From NCBI RefSeq assembly GCF_003664585.1, contig NZ_RCHI01000009.1:16460-80459 (forward strand): 64,000 bases of DNA, read 5' to 3'. Both the position numbers and the translations under genes were made by a program. This DNA is from Paenirhodobacter hankyongi. Lineage in GTDB: Bacteria > Pseudomonadota > Alphaproteobacteria > Rhodobacterales > Rhodobacteraceae. Positions 53,806 to 63,569 of this stretch are shown here, piece by piece (within the stretch, counting starts at the first letter, position 1; each line of letters opens with the position of its first letter). The notes beneath the pieces were generated by a model. The model made no database searches. It had not been told where the DNA came from and saw only the letters and a program-made list of their open reading frames with translations.

Positions 53806-54642
53806 ATGTCCCTGCCGATCCTCTTCGCGGTGCTGGCCGCGGCCCTGCTGCATGCGCTGTGGAACGCCCTCGTCCGCCTTGGCGGCTCGAAGATCCGGGC
53901 GATGGCGATGCTGTCGCTGGCCGAGGCGGGGGTGGGGCTTGCGATCGTGCTTGCCCGCCCGCTCCCCGCCGCCGCGGCCTGGCCCTGGCTGATCGCCTCC
54001 TGCGGGTTGCAGGTCGCCTACAAGACTTTCCTCGCCCATGCCTATGAGGCGGGCGATCTGAGCCGGGTCTATCCGATCTCGCGCGGCACGGCGCCGATGC
54101 TGGTGGCGATCGTCTCGGCGCTCTTCGCGATCGACCCGATCGCGCCGGCGGGCTACCTCGGCGTCGCGGTGCTGGCCTCGGGCATCCTGTTCATGGCGCA
54201 TGGCGTCTTCACCGATGGCGAAAGCCGCCGGCTTCTGCCCTTCGCCCTTGGCGCGGCGCTGTCGACGGCCAGCTATACGCTGGTCGACGGTATCGGCGCG
54301 CGGGTCTCGGGCGATGCGGCGGGCTATGTCGGCTGGCTGATGATGGGCAGCGGGCTCATCTTCGCCCTGGCGGCCCCCGCCTGGCGCGGCGCGGCGATGC
54401 TGCGCGGCTCGGCGCGCGACTGGCTCTTTGCCGCCCTTGGCGCCGCCGCCTCCTATGGCGCCTATGCGATCTCGATCTGGGCGATGACCCGCGCGCCGAT
54501 CGCCCTCGTCGCGGTGCTGCGCGAGACCTCGATCCTGTTTGCGGTGCTGATCGGCTGGCTCGTCTTCCACGAGCGGATGACGCGGACGAAGGCGGTGGCG
54601 GCGGCGCTGATCGTGACCGGCGTGGTGCTGACCCGGCTTTAG
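53806..54642 (+). CDS. EamA/DMT-family transporter
   Basis: The 278-residue protein has ten hydrophobic segments in two five-helix repeats, each starting with a typical EamA helix (LHALWNALVRLGGSK and ALSTASYTLVDGIGARVSG). A typical C-terminal motif is VLRETSILFAVLIGWLVFHERM. DMT proteins of this size transport metabolites or amino acids, usually outward; the substrate is not known. The stop codon overlaps the convergent pcs stop by three bases (54640-54642 against 54639-54641). Confidence 0.9.
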   Translation: MSLPILFAVLAAALLHALWNALVRLGGSKIRAMAMLSLAEAGVGLAIVLARPLPAAAAWPWLIASCGLQVAYKTFLAHAYEAGDLSRVYPISRGTAPMLVAIVSALFAIDPIAPAGYLGVAVLASGILFMAHGVFTDGESRRLLPFALGAALSTASYTLVDGIGARVSGDAAGYVGWLMMGSGLIFALAAPAWRGAAMLRGSARDWLFAALGAAASYGAYAISIWAMTRAPIALVAVLRETSILFAVLIGWLVFHERMTRTKAVAAALIVTGVVLTRL

Positions 54643-55337
54643 GCGGCGCGGCGCTCGGGCACGATCTGCTGCACGATGCCGACGAAGAGCAGATAGACCG
54701 AGGTCACCACCAGCCCCCAATGCGCCCAGCTTTGCGGGTGGAAATGCACCATCGCCGCCCAGGCGGCGAACACCGTCCAGGCGAGCGACATCGGCAGCGA
54801 CAGGGCGCGCCAGCGTTTCGTGCGGGTCGGGTGGATGAATTTCAGCGGGAAGAACATCCCCACCGCCAGCACCAGCACCACACCGAGGATGACATAGTAA
54901 TCGGGCTTCAGCGCGAACAGCACCAGCACCACCATGTTCCAGCACGCGGGAAAGCCCGAGAAGGAATTATCCTTCGTCTTCATCCGGGTATCGGCGAAAT
55001 AGATGACGCTCGCATAGGTGATGGCGATGATCGCGAGCCAGCCGGTCCAGCCCGGCAGCAGCCCCGATTTGAACAGCGCATAGGCCGGCACGAAGACATA
55101 GGTCAGATAGTCGACGATCAGGTCCATCAGCACGCCGTCATAGGTCGGGCAGTTGTGCTTGACGTCGTAATGGCGGGCCAGCGGCCCGTCGATGCCGTCG
55201 ACGACCAGCGCGACGACCAGCCACAGGAACATCAGCGACCACTTCTGCTCGACGGCGGCCAGCATGGCAAGCATCGACAGCACGGCGCCGGTGGCGGTGA
55301 GCAGATGCACGGAAAGGGCTTTGAGACGGATGTTCAT
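54639..55337 (-). CDS. pcs: Phosphatidylcholine synthase
   Basis: The 232-residue membrane enzyme condenses choline with CDP-diacylglycerol to give phosphatidylcholine in one step, a pathway of Rhodobacter and rhizobia. The CDP-alcohol phosphotransferase motif is present in VDGIDGPLARHYDVK...YDGVLMDLIVDY (DG-x2-AR-x8-G-x3-D with slight changes). About eight membrane helices follow. The ATG at 55337 is chosen because the family begins close before the first helix; upstream in-frame codons are not family-like. It is convergent with, and overlaps, the EamA gene. Confidence 0.93.
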   Translation of the reverse strand: MNIRLKALSVHLLTATGAVLSMLAMLAAVEQKWSLMFLWLVVALVVDGIDGPLARHYDVKHNCPTYDGVLMDLIVDYLTYVFVPAYALFKSGLLPGWTGWLAIIAITYASVIYFADTRMKTKDNSFSGFPACWNMVVLVLFALKPDYYVILGVVLVLAVGMFFPLKFIHPTRTKRWRALSLPMSLAWTVFAAWAAMVHFHPQSWAHWGLVVTSVYLLFVGIVQQIVPERRAA

Positions 55338-55423
55338 GCGGGCCTTCCTGCCGCAATCGGGCCAAGGGTGCAAGCCTCGCCTCACCTCGCGTCAGCAATT
55401 GGCCAAACCGTTGCCGCGCGCCC

Positions 55424-56350
55424 TCAGGCGCGGGGATGGGCGGCCTGATAGACCTGCATCAGCCGCGCCGTGTCGACCGCGGTATAGACCTGGGTCGTGG
55501 CCAGGCTCGCATGGCCCAGAAGTTCCTGGATCGCGCGCAGATCGCCACCCGCGGCCAGCAGATGGGTGGCAAAGCTGTGGCGCAGCGCATGTGGTGTCGC
55601 CGTCGCCGGCAGGCCAAGCGCATTGCGCGCAAGCTCCATCGCCTTCTCGATCTGGCGCGGGTTCAGCGCGCCGCCGCGCACGCCGCGGAAAAGCGGCGCC
55701 TGCGCCTCGACCGGCCAAGGGCAAAGCCGCACATACTCGGCCACCGCGTCGCGCGCGGCGGGCAGCACCGGCACCAGCCGCTCCTTGTCGCCCTTGCCGC
55801 GGATGCGCAGCACCTCGGGCAGCGGATGGGCGGCGCCGGTGAGCCCGAGCGCCTCCGAGATCCGCAGCCCGCAGCCGTAAAGCAGCGTCACCACCGCCGC
55901 GTCGCGCGCCGCGACCCAGGGCTCCATCGCCTGCAGCTCGACCTGCTCGATCACCGCCTTCGCCGCATCGACGGCGAGCGGCCGCGGCAGCTTGCGGGTG
56001 TATTTCGGCGCGCGCGCCGACAGCACATGCGTGGCGTCGAACCCCTCGCGGTCGGACAGCCAGCGGATGAAGCTTTTGACCGAGGACAGCGCCCGGGCGA
56101 GCGAGCGCGCCGACAGCCCCCGCCCCCGCTCATGCGCCATCCAGGCCCGCATGTCGGACTGTTCCAGCGCGCCAAGCCGCGCCAGCCCGAGGCTTTCGCC
56201 GTGATGGCCGTGCAGGAACCCCAGAAACCCCGCGACATCGGTGCGATAGGCGGCAATCGTGTGTTCGGAGGCGCCGTCGAGCGCGCGCATCTGGCCAAGC
56301 CAGCGCGCCAGCGCATCGCCTGTGGCGGGCGAAAAGCCCGGCTGGGTCAT
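55424..56350 (-). CDS. xerC: Tyrosine recombinase XerC
   Basis: The 308-residue protein has an N-terminal core-binding domain (about 5-95) and a C-terminal catalytic domain. Catalytic residues are visible in order: Arg of CGLRISEALGL, Lys of IRGKGDKERLVPV, His-x-x-Arg of PHALRHSFATHLL, His of LLGHASLATTQVYT and the tyrosine in that same segment. With XerD it resolves chromosome dimers at dif. The ATG overlaps the stop of the DUF484 gene (ATGA). A DUF484-xerC pair is common in proteobacteria. No dif site was recognised here. Confidence 0.95.
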   Translation of the reverse strand: MTQPGFSPATGDALARWLGQMRALDGASEHTIAAYRTDVAGFLGFLHGHHGESLGLARLGALEQSDMRAWMAHERGRGLSARSLARALSSVKSFIRWLSDREGFDATHVLSARAPKYTRKLPRPLAVDAAKAVIEQVELQAMEPWVAARDAAVVTLLYGCGLRISEALGLTGAAHPLPEVLRIRGKGDKERLVPVLPAARDAVAEYVRLCPWPVEAQAPLFRGVRGGALNPRQIEKAMELARNALGLPATATPHALRHSFATHLLAAGGDLRAIQELLGHASLATTQVYTAVDTARLMQVYQAAHPRA

Positions 56351-57051
56351 GCCAGCCAGCGGCGCATCGCACGCTCGAAGACCGCGCCGAAGAAGCCCAG
56401 AAGATCGGTGCCCTGCGTCGGCTTGAACTGGTGCGGGTCCTCGGCGCCGAAGACCAGCATGCCCGGAAGCCGCCCCGCGCCCAGATCGAGCGCCAGCGCC
56501 GCTTCCGAGCGGATCCAGGCCGCCGCCTCGCCATAGATCGCCTCGGATTGCGGCTGGCACTGGCGCAGCACCACCTGCCGCGGCTGACCGCCGCGGGCGG
56601 GGCGCATGTATTCGGCGACGAAGCCCGGCTCGGCCACGCACAGCACCTCGCCCAGCCGGCGCAGGACCGCATCCTCGCCGCCATGCTGACTTTCGAGCAC
56701 CAGCCGCACCGTGTCGACGCGCAGCACCTCGGCGACCTCGGTCGTGAGGTTCCTGAGGAAGGCCTCGAAATCGACGGGATCGAGCAGCGCCAGCACCGCG
56801 CGATGGATCTGATTGGTGCCGGCCAGATTCTCGTAGGCCGCCGCGATCACCGAGCGATGCGTATCCTCGAGCCGGTCGAGCCGCCGCTCGAGCCGCGCCA
56901 TGGCGACGCCGCGCAGGTCGACGATGTTCGCCCCCATCGCGCGCTCGTTCGCGGCGACAAGCGCGCGCATCAGGTCGCGGTCCTCGAGGATCACGTCGGG
57001 ATCGGAAATGATCTTGTCGCGCAGCTGCTGCGCGAATGCGGTATCGCTCAT
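56347..57051 (-). CDS. DUF484 family protein
   Basis: The 234-residue protein has an N-terminal helical part with IISDPDVILEDRDLMRALVAANE and then a GAF-like fold (about 80-230). DUF484 is found upstream of xerC in many proteobacteria, as here, with a four-base overlap. Its biochemical role is not known. No membrane segment or metal site is seen. A short signal-free start at 57051 is used. Confidence 0.93.
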   Translation of the reverse strand: MSDTAFAQQLRDKIISDPDVILEDRDLMRALVAANERAMGANIVDLRGVAMARLERRLDRLEDTHRSVIAAAYENLAGTNQIHRAVLALLDPVDFEAFLRNLTTEVAEVLRVDTVRLVLESQHGGEDAVLRRLGEVLCVAEPGFVAEYMRPARGGQPRQVVLRQCQPQSEAIYGEAAAWIRSEAALALDLGAGRLPGMLVFGAEDPHQFKPTQGTDLLGFFGAVFERAMRRWLA

Positions 57052-57150
57052 GCCTGTCTCGTGCCCGGTGGTTCGCGGTCTTTTGCGCGATCCTACACGC
57101 GATCGTGGTCAATTGCAGGTGAATTCTGTCCCCGCACCACGGCGCCGAAA

Positions 57151-57180
57151 CGAAAACGGCCCGCCGAGACGGCGGGCCGG
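57151..57180 (-). terminator. Terminator of the transaldolase gene
   Basis: CGGCCCGCC and GGCGGGCCG (57157-57165, 57171-57179) pair across a five-base loop. On the minus strand TTTTCGTTT follows. It ends the fsa message before DUF484. Confidence 0.9.
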
Positions 57181-57202
57181 GGCACGGGATCTGCAGCTCG
57201 GA

Positions 57203-57856
57203 TCAGACGATCTTCTGCCCGGTCTTCGCCCAGTCCTTGAGGAACTGGTCAAGCCCCTTGTCGGTCAGCACGTGGTTCGCCATCGCCTTGATCACGGCGG
57301 GCGGCGCAGTGATCACGTCGGCGCCGATCTTCGCGCATTCGGTGATGTGGTTCACGTTGCGGATCGAGGCGGCCAGGATTTCCGTCTTGTAATCGTAGTT
57401 GTCATAGATCGTGCGGATGTCGTCGATCAGCTCGACACCGTCGAGGTTGATGTCGTCGAGACGGCCGATGAAGGGCGAGACGAAGCTCGCCCCGGCCTTC
57501 GCCGCGAGGATCGCCTGCGCGGCCGAGAAGCACAGCGTGACGTTGACCATGTGGCCTTCGGATGCGAAAGCCTTGCAGGCGGTCAGGCCATCCCAGGTGA
57601 GCGGCACCTTGATCGCGATGTTGGAGGCGATCTTGGCAAGCTTCAGACCCTCGGTGATCATGTCCTTGGCCTCGGTGGCCACGACCTCGGCCGAGACCGG
57701 GCCCGAAACCATGTCGCAGATCTCCTTTGTCACCTCGAGGATGTCGCGGCCCGATTTCAGGATCAGCGAGGGGTTGGTGGTGACACCGTCGACCATGCCG
57801 AGATCGTTCAGTTCCTTGATCGCCGCCACATCGGCGGTATCGACGAAGAATTTCAT
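57203..57856 (-). CDS. fsa: Small transaldolase / fructose-6-phosphate aldolase family
   Basis: The 217-residue protein has the compact family sequence [26 protein letters not shown] and [10 protein letters not shown], in which the Lys forms the Schiff base with the substrate. [13 protein letters not shown] lies towards the C-terminus. This is the short FSA/TalC branch. In Rhodobacter-type organisms it usually works as a transaldolase of the pentose phosphate path; fructose 6-phosphate aldolase activity cannot be told apart from sequence. The ATG at 57856 is the family start; an upstream in-frame start 38 codons earlier is not. It diverges from priA and has its own terminator. Confidence 0.93.
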   Translation of the reverse strand: MKFFVDTADVAAIKELNDLGMVDGVTTNPSLILKSGRDILEVTKEICDMVSGPVSAEVVATEAKDMITEGLKLAKIASNIAIKVPLTWDGLTACKAFASEGHMVNVTLCFSAAQAILAAKAGASFVSPFIGRLDDINLDGVELIDDIRTIYDNYDYKTEILAASIRNVNHITECAKIGADVITAPPAVIKAMANHVLTDKGLDQFLKDWAKTGQKIV

Positions 57857-57984
57857 GGGAAGCCTCCAGAGCAGCAATTGCGGGCCAGATAGCGCAAACG
57901 CCTCGCTTTGGCGAGAGGGGATCGGGTCCGGCGCGACCGGGCGAAGGGGGGCACTGCCCGCCGGCGGCATCGAAAGTCTGTCCC

Positions 57985-60174
57985 ATGACTGAGGTTGGGT
58001 TCCATCCCGAAGGCAGCCGCGTCGCGGTGCTGACGGCCGAGCCGATCGGGCGACCGCTCGACTATCTCGCGCCCGAGGGCGGCTGTTTCCCCGGCGCCTT
58101 CGTCGAGGTGCCGCTTGGCCCGCGCAAGGTGATGGGCGTGGTCTGGGGGCCGGGCGACGGGCGTTTCGACGCGGCCCGGCTGCGCGCGGTGGCGCGGGTT
58201 CTCGACGTGCCGCCGATGCGCGCCGAGCTGCAGGCCTTCCTGATCCGGATGGGCGCCTATACCATGACCTCGCTGCCGGCGATGCTGCGGCTGGCGACGC
58301 GCACGCCGGGGCTCTTCGACGCGCCCGGCGCGCGCAAGGTCTATCGCCGCGGCGCGGGCGAGCCCGGGCGGCTGACCGAGGCGCGCGAGCGGGTGCTCAA
58401 GGTGCTCGATGCCCATGACGGCGGCGGCTTCTACCTGACCGAGCTTGCGCAGCTCGCGGGCGTCACGCCGCAGGTGGTGAAGGGGCTGGTCGCGACCGGT
58501 GCGGTCGACGAATTCGAGCAGCCGCGCGACCTGCCCTTCCCGCGGCTCGACCCCGCCTTGCCGGGCAAGGTGCTGTCCGAGGATCAGGCGGCCGCGGCCG
58601 CGGCGCTGCGCGCGGGCATGGGCGGGTTCGGGGTGACGCTTCTCAAGGGCGTCACCGGCTCGGGCAAGACCGAGGTCTATCTCGAGGCGGTCGCCGCCTG
58701 TCTGGCCGCCGGGCGGCAGGCACTGGTGCTGCTGCCCGAGATCGCGCTGACCACCGAATTCATCGCCCGCGTCGAGGCCCGCTTTGGCGCACGGCCGGGC
58801 GAATGGCATTCGGGCGCGACGCAGGGCGAGCGGCGGCGGCTGTGGCGGATGTGCGCCGAGGGCGGGGTGCAGATGGTGGTGGGCGCACGCTCAGCGCTGT
58901 TCCTGCCGTTCCGCGACCTCGGCCTGATCGTCGTCGACGAGGAGCACGACGGATCGTACAAGCAGGAAGAGGGCGTGCTGTACAACGCCCGCGACATGGC
59001 CGTGCTGCGCGCCTCCTTCGCCACGGCACAGGTGGTGCTGGCCTCGGCCACGCCCTCGCTCGAAAGCTGGGTGAACGCGGAAAGCGGCAAATACGCGCGC
59101 ATCGACCTCGCCGCGCGGTTCGGCGTGTCGGAGCTTCCGGAGATGCGGGCGATCGACCTGCGCGAGGAACGGATCGAAAGCGCACACTGGATCTCGCCCA
59201 CCCTCGTCGGCGAGGTGGTGAAGCGGCTTGGCAGCGGCGAGCAGTCGATGCTGTTCCTGAACCGGCGCGGCTATGCCCCCGTCACCATCTGCCGCGCCTG
59301 CGGCCATCAGATCGGCTGCGACCATTGCGACGCGCGGATGGTCGAGCACCGTTTCATGAAGCGCCTCGTCTGCCATCAATGCGGCGAGACGAAGCCGATC
59401 CCCACCGCCTGCCCGAGCTGCGGCGTCGAGGGCAAGCTCGCCCCGGTCGGGCCGGGCGTCGAGCGGCTGGCCGAGGAAGTGGCCGAGCGCTTCCCGACGG
59501 CGCGGCTCTCGGTGCTGAGCTCGGATCTCTTCGGCTCGGCCCGCGCGCTGAAGGAGGCGATCGCCGACATCGCGGCAGGCGGCGCCGACATCATCATCGG
59601 CACGCAGATCGTGGCGAAGGGGCACAACTTCCCGCGGCTGACGCTGGTGGGCGTGATCGACGCGGACCTCGGGTTGCAGGGCTCGGACCTGCGCGCGGCC
59701 GAGCACACGTTCCAGCTGATGCGGCAGGTGGCGGGGCGCGCGGGGCGCGCGGATAAGCCCGGCCTTGCGCTGTTGCAGACCTGCCAGCCCGAGCATCCGG
59801 TGATCCGCGCGATCCTTGGCGGCGACGAGGAAGCGTTCTGGCGCGCCGAGGCCGCGGCGCGGCGCGCGCAGGGGGTGCCGCCCTTCGGCCGGATGGCGGG
59901 GATCATCCTGTCCGGCCCCGAGGTGGCGCCGCTCTTCGAGATCGGCAATGCGCTCGCGCACGCGCCGGCGCCGCTCGCCCGCATCGGCGCGCAGGTCTTC
60001 GGCCCGGCGCCCGCGCCGATCGCGCGGGTGCGCGGCCGGCACCGGGTGCGGATGCTGGTGAAGGCCGAGAAGGGCGCACCGTTGCAGGACGCGCTGCGCG
60101 CCTGGCTGCGGCAGGTGAAGCTGCCCGCGCAGGTGCGGCTTGCCATCGACATCGACCCGCAGTCGTTCCTGTGA
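57985..60174 (+). CDS. priA: Primosomal protein N' (replication restart helicase)
   Basis: The 729-residue protein has an N-terminal DNA-binding domain. The helicase parts follow: [15 protein letters not shown] (Walker A) and [14 protein letters not shown] (DEEH box). The zinc-binding insert has four CxxC pairs (CRAC, CDHC, CHQC, CPSC), and [16 protein letters not shown] comes after it. PriA reloads the replicative helicase at stalled forks. The start at 57985 has no strong ribosome site nearby, but the N-terminus looks complete ([16 protein letters not shown]). It diverges from fsa. Confidence 0.96.
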   Translation: MTEVGFHPEGSRVAVLTAEPIGRPLDYLAPEGGCFPGAFVEVPLGPRKVMGVVWGPGDGRFDAARLRAVARVLDVPPMRAELQAFLIRMGAYTMTSLPAMLRLATRTPGLFDAPGARKVYRRGAGEPGRLTEARERVLKVLDAHDGGGFYLTELAQLAGVTPQVVKGLVATGAVDEFEQPRDLPFPRLDPALPGKVLSEDQAAAAAALRAGMGGFGVTLLKGVTGSGKTEVYLEAVAACLAAGRQALVLLPEIALTTEFIARVEARFGARPGEWHSGATQGERRRLWRMCAEGGVQMVVGARSALFLPFRDLGLIVVDEEHDGSYKQEEGVLYNARDMAVLRASFATAQVVLASATPSLESWVNAESGKYARIDLAARFGVSELPEMRAIDLREERIESAHWISPTLVGEVVKRLGSGEQSMLFLNRRGYAPVTICRACGHQIGCDHCDARMVEHRFMKRLVCHQCGETKPIPTACPSCGVEGKLAPVGPGVERLAEEVAERFPTARLSVLSSDLFGSARALKEAIADIAAGGADIIIGTQIVAKGHNFPRLTLVGVIDADLGLQGSDLRAAEHTFQLMRQVAGRAGRADKPGLALLQTCQPEHPVIRAILGGDEEAFWRAEAAARRAQGVPPFGRMAGIILSGPEVAPLFEIGNALAHAPAPLARIGAQVFGPAPAPIARVRGRHRVRMLVKAEKGAPLQDALRAWLRQVKLPAQVRLAIDIDPQSFL

Positions 60175-60287
60175 CGCTGCGCGGCCTTGAATTCCGGGGG
60201 CGGCGCTTGTATCTCCCCCTGTCCCCACCGTAGAATGGGAAGAACAGCCGGGGCCACTCCCCCGGCAGGACCGATGAAAGGGTGCCC

Positions 60288-60911
60288 ATGTCCTGGACCG
60301 ATGAACGCGTCGAACTTCTGAAGAAGATGTGGTCCGAGGGTCAGTCCGCGAGCCAGATCGCCAAGGAGCTCGGCGGCGTCACCCGCAACGCCGTGATCGG
60401 CAAGGTGCACCGGCTTGGCCTGTCGAACCGCGCCGGCGCGGAAGGCGCCGCGCCCGAGGCCGAAGCGCCGGTGGCGAAGCCTGTCGTCGAGCCGACACCC
60501 GCGCCCGAACCCGTCGCCGCCCGGCCCGAACCGGCGCCCGAACCGGTGCGCGCCGCACCCGCCCAGCCCGTGCGCCCCACCGTCGTGCCGCGCCCCGAGC
60601 CCGTCGCCGCGGTCGCAACGCCCGCGATGCGCAAGCCCGTGGTGCCCGCCGGCCAGCCGCTGCCGCCGCAGCCCTCGCTGAACGAGATCAGCCCCGAGAC
60701 CCTCGCCTCGGTGCGCGAGGTCGAAAAGCGGTCGCGCAAGATCTCGCTGATGGAGCTGACCGAGCGCACCTGCAAATGGCCGATCGGCGACCCGGCGACC
60801 GACAACTTCTATTTCTGCGGCCTGCCGAGCCAGCCCGGCAAACCCTATTGCGAAGCGCATGTCTCGGTCGCGTTCCAGCCGATGAGCACCCGCCGCGACC
60901 GGCGGCGCTAA
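60288..60911 (+). CDS. gcrA: GcrA cell-cycle regulator
   Basis: The 207-residue protein has an N-terminal DNA-binding domain MSWTDERVELLKKMWSEGQSASQIAKELGG and NAVIGKVHRLGLSNR (about 1-45). The proline- and alanine-rich linker (about 50-130) varies in the family. A C-terminal domain with CKWPIGDP, FYFCG and YCEAHV has a probable metal site. In Caulobacter GcrA binds sigma-70 RNA polymerase at promoters with methylated GANTC and activates genes for replication and division. AAAGGG lies nine bases before the ATG; a GTG six bases upstream is not preferred. A hairpin element follows. Confidence 0.95.
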   Translation: MSWTDERVELLKKMWSEGQSASQIAKELGGVTRNAVIGKVHRLGLSNRAGAEGAAPEAEAPVAKPVVEPTPAPEPVAARPEPAPEPVRAAPAQPVRPTVVPRPEPVAAVATPAMRKPVVPAGQPLPPQPSLNEISPETLASVREVEKRSRKISLMELTERTCKWPIGDPATDNFYFCGLPSQPGKPYCEAHVSVAFQPMSTRRDRRR

Positions 60912-60914
60912 GCG

Positions 60915-60966
60915 GGACGCGGGGCGCTGCCCCGCACCCCGAGGTATTTCCAGCAAGATGAAAGGG
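60915..60966. repeat. Intergenic hairpin element, copy C (reverse orientation)
   Basis: GCGGGGCGCTGCCCCGC followed by ACCCCGAGGTATTTCCAGCAAGATGAAAG reverses the plan of copies A and B: an AAATAC/CCCGGGG block next to a GGGG..CCCC hairpin. It lies between gcrA and rimO. The sequence is broken here only to stay within the length limit; see positions. Confidence 0.55.
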
Positions 60967-61004
60967 CGGGTCACAGGGCCCGCCTTCGCCGTCGAGAGGG
61001 CGAG

Positions 61005-62411
61005 ATGAGCCAGAACCCCCCGAACCTGCGCCCCGACCTGGCGCCGCATCCCCGTTTCGACGAGCCCCGCCGCGAGGGCCAGCCGACGATCGGCATGGTC
61101 TCGCTCGGCTGCCCGAAGGCGCTGGTCGACAGCGAGCGGATCCTGACCCGGCTGCGCGCCGAGGGCTATGCGATCTCGCCCGATTACACCGGCGCCGATG
61201 CGGTGATCGTCAACACCTGCGGCTTTCTCGACACCGCCAAGGCCGAAAGCCTCGAGGCGATCGGCGAGGCGCTGACGGAGAACGGCAAGGTGATCGTGAC
61301 CGGCTGTCTGGGCGCCGAGCCCGAGTTCATCACCGGCGTGCATCCCAAGGTTCTGGCGGTGACCGGGCCGCAGCAATACGAGCAGGTTCTGGATGCCGTG
61401 CATGGTGCCGTGCCGCCCGCGCCCGATCCGTTCATCGACCTGCTGCCGGCGACCGGCGTCAAGCTGACGCCGCGCCATTACAGCTATCTGAAGATTTCCG
61501 AGGGCTGCAACCACGCCTGCAAGTTCTGCATCATCCCCGACATGCGCGGCAAGCTGGTCTCGCGCCCGGCGCATGCGGTGCTGCGCGAGGCCGAGAAGCT
61601 GTTTGATGCCGGGGTGCGCGAGCTTCTGGTGATCTCGCAGGACACCTCGGCCTACGGGCTTGACCGCAAGCACGACCTCAGCCCCTGGAAGGGCGGCGAG
61701 GTGCGCGCCCATATCACCGATCTCGCCCGCGAGATGGGCAAGATGGCGCGCGAGGCCGAGGCCTGGGTGCGGCTGCATTACGTCTATCCCTACCCGCATG
61801 TACGCGACCTGATCCCGGTGATGGCCGAGACCGGCGCCGGCGGCGGTGTGCTGCCCTATCTCGACATCCCGTTCCAGCACGCCCACCCCGACGTGCTGAA
61901 ACGCATGGCGCGGCCCGCGGCCTCGGCGAAGACGCTTGACGAGATCGCCGCCTGGCGTGCCGCCTGCCCCGAGATCGTCCTGCGCTCGACCTTCATCGTC
62001 GGCTATCCCGGCGAGACGGAAGCGGAATTCCAGTATCTGCTCGACTGGATGGACGAGGCGCAACTCGACCGCGTCGGCTGCTTCCAATACGAGAACGTCA
62101 AGGGCGCGCGCTCGAACGCGCTGCCCGACCATGTGCCCGCAGAGGTCAAGCAGGACCGCTGGGAGCGGTTCATGGAGAAGGCGCAGGCGATCTCGGAAGC
62201 GAAGCTCGCCGCCAAGGTCGGCAGCCTGCAACAGGTGATCGTCGACGAGGTTGATGCCGAGGGCGCCACCTGCCGCACCCGCGCCGACGCGCCCGAGATC
62301 GACGGCAACCTGTTCATCGACGAGGATTTCGAGGGGTTGCAGCCCGGCGACATGCTGATGGTCGAGGTCGAGGACGCCTCGGAATACGATCTCTGGGGCC
62401 GGCGGATCTGA
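61005..62411 (+). CDS. rimO: RimO, ribosomal protein S12 methylthiotransferase
   Basis: The 468-residue enzyme adds a methylthio group to an aspartate of ribosomal protein S12. The N-terminal UPF0004 domain has [26 protein letters not shown] and GCLGAEPEF, whose three cysteines bind one cluster. The radical-SAM motif [11 protein letters not shown] binds the other. A TRAM domain follows (about 400-468). [18 protein letters not shown] is a RimO signature and separates it from MiaB. A GAGGGCGAG precedes the ATG. It stands alone after gcrA. Confidence 0.95.
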   Translation: MSQNPPNLRPDLAPHPRFDEPRREGQPTIGMVSLGCPKALVDSERILTRLRAEGYAISPDYTGADAVIVNTCGFLDTAKAESLEAIGEALTENGKVIVTGCLGAEPEFITGVHPKVLAVTGPQQYEQVLDAVHGAVPPAPDPFIDLLPATGVKLTPRHYSYLKISEGCNHACKFCIIPDMRGKLVSRPAHAVLREAEKLFDAGVRELLVISQDTSAYGLDRKHDLSPWKGGEVRAHITDLAREMGKMAREAEAWVRLHYVYPYPHVRDLIPVMAETGAGGGVLPYLDIPFQHAHPDVLKRMARPAASAKTLDEIAAWRAACPEIVLRSTFIVGYPGETEAEFQYLLDWMDEAQLDRVGCFQYENVKGARSNALPDHVPAEVKQDRWERFMEKAQAISEAKLAAKVGSLQQVIVDEVDAEGATCRTRADAPEIDGNLFIDEDFEGLQPGDMLMVEVEDASEYDLWGRRI

Positions 62412-62508
62412 GCGGCGGGCGGTTTTTCGCCGCCTGCCATGATCGCGCCCGATTTGGGGCGGACAGTGGCCCCCGTTTGCGGCAGGTTCGCCGCAACCGG
62501 AGGATGAA

Positions 62509-63000
62509 ATGACCCTGACGCTGCCCCGCCCTGCCCTGCTGCTGCTGCTGTCCCTTGCCCTGCCGCAAACCGCCGGCGCGGTGACCAGCCAGGGCGCCTG
62601 CACCATCTCGCAACCCGTGGTGTCGCAGATGGCGCAGATGGTGAATGCCGAGCGCCAGGCCCACGGCCTGCCGCCGCTGAAGGTCGATGCCAAGCTGAAT
62701 GCCGCTGCCCAGGCCCATGCCTGCGACATGGCATCGAAGGGCTATTTCGACCATGTCGAGCCGAATGGCTCGACGCCAAAGGTCCGGGTCAAGCGCGCCG
62801 GCTTCCGCACCTGCCTGACCGCCGAGAACATCTCGCTCGACTGGAAAAGCCCGGAACGGGCGATGCAGGCGCTGATGGTCTCTCCCGGGCACCGCGCGAA
62901 CATCCTGCGCCGCGGGATGACCTCGCTCGGCATCGGTTACGTGCCGCGGCAGGGCAATGCCGGCCCCTGGTTCGTGCAGGTCTTCGCGAAGGGTTGCTGA
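62509..63000 (+). CDS. Secreted CAP/SCP-domain protein
   Basis: The 163-residue protein has a leucine-rich signal peptide (LPRPALLLLLSLALPQTAGA). It then has a compact CAP domain with VNAERQAHGLPPLKVDAKLNAAAQAHACDMA, GYFDHVEPNGSTP, TAENIS and SPGHRANILRRGMTSLGIGYV. The two His and Glu residues of the family cleft are present (HACD, ENIS, GHRANI). Bacterial CAP proteins are secreted; their function is often unknown. It has four cysteines in the mature part, possibly in disulphides. It has its own ribosome site (GGAGG) and is followed by a terminator. Confidence 0.92.
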   Translation: MTLTLPRPALLLLLSLALPQTAGAVTSQGACTISQPVVSQMAQMVNAERQAHGLPPLKVDAKLNAAAQAHACDMASKGYFDHVEPNGSTPKVRVKRAGFRTCLTAENISLDWKSPERAMQALMVSPGHRANILRRGMTSLGIGYVPRQGNAGPWFVQVFAKGC

Positions 63001-63006
63001 AGGCAC

Positions 63007-63037
63007 AGCAAAAGGGCGGCCCGAAGACCGCCCCTGT
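63007..63037. terminator. Terminator with TTCG loop, shared by the CAP gene and the repeat-protein genes
   Basis: On the minus strand GGGCGGTC, TTCG, GGCCGCCC (one G-T pair) is followed by TTTTGC. On the plus strand it is preceded by AAAA. It lies between convergent genes, 12 bases after the CAP gene. Confidence 0.85.
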
Positions 63038-63060
63038 TGCCTGGTCCCTTGCGGGTCGGC

Positions 63061-63477
63061 TCAGCTGTCACGCCCCATCGCGACCTGCGGGTTCACGATG
63101 GTGTTGCGGTTCTGGTGCGAGACGACGAAGGTCACCGTCTGCAGATCGCCCTGACGCTGCGCCTTCTGCACGCGGATCAGTTCGGCCGTGGTGTATTCGG
63201 CCGGATTCAGCCCGACCTGCGCCGCGATCTGCGCCTTGCCGGCGGTCACCGCATCGCCCTGCGCCGCACCCACGCGGTTCAGGAAGTAGTCGTAGGTGCT
63301 CTGGTCGCCCGCATCGCGCGCGCCGAGCAGCTGATGCAGCTCCGTCGCGCTATAGGCGCCGGCGTCGACGCCCAGATAGTTGGCGATCTGCTGCAGACCC
63401 TGGTTCGTTTCGGCCGCCGAAGCGACACCCGCCGAAAGCACAAGCGCAACCGCCGCGTAAGTCATGTTCCGTTTCAT
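63061..63477 (-). CDS. Small secreted protein with internal repeat, copy 1
   Basis: The 138-residue protein has a signal peptide (MKRNMTYAAVALVLSAGVASA) and two homologous segments, about 29-66 and 83-119. They share QIA-x4-G-x4-Y-(T/S)-x-(T/A)-EL-x6-A-x3-GD-x2-T. The tail reads SHQNRNTIVNPQVAMGRDS. No known domain is recognised. GGAGAG lies eight bases before the ATG. It is the downstream one of two tandem copies, on the minus strand, and is followed by a terminator. Neither copy has cysteines, so no disulphides form. Secretion to the periplasm or outside is inferred. Confidence 0.85.
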   Translation of the reverse strand: MKRNMTYAAVALVLSAGVASAAETNQGLQQIANYLGVDAGAYSATELHQLLGARDAGDQSTYDYFLNRVGAAQGDAVTAGKAQIAAQVGLNPAEYTTAELIRVQKAQRQGDLQTVTFVVSHQNRNTIVNPQVAMGRDS

Positions 63478-63569
63478 CTTTTCTCTCCGTTCCTTGGAGC
63501 CGGGGCGGTCATCGCCGCATCCGCACAGCTCCGTCCGTCTTGTCAGTCTGTCGGCCGAGCCGGCCCGGC

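Noticed and set aside
57985..60174. Second helicase or phage origin near priA
   Set aside because: The frame is an ordinary full-length priA with zinc cysteines; no phage gene is nearby.
59376..62729. Very long antisense open frame (1117 codons) opposite priA, gcrA, rimO and the CAP gene
   Set aside because: It spans four well-supported genes and their gaps. Composition matches antisense of G+C-rich codons and it has no credible start or domain.
63478..63569. A CRISPR-like or small-RNA array in the spacer between the two repeat proteins
   Set aside because: The repeat unit is a complete coding gene with signal peptide and ribosome site; only two copies are seen and there are no short spaced repeats.
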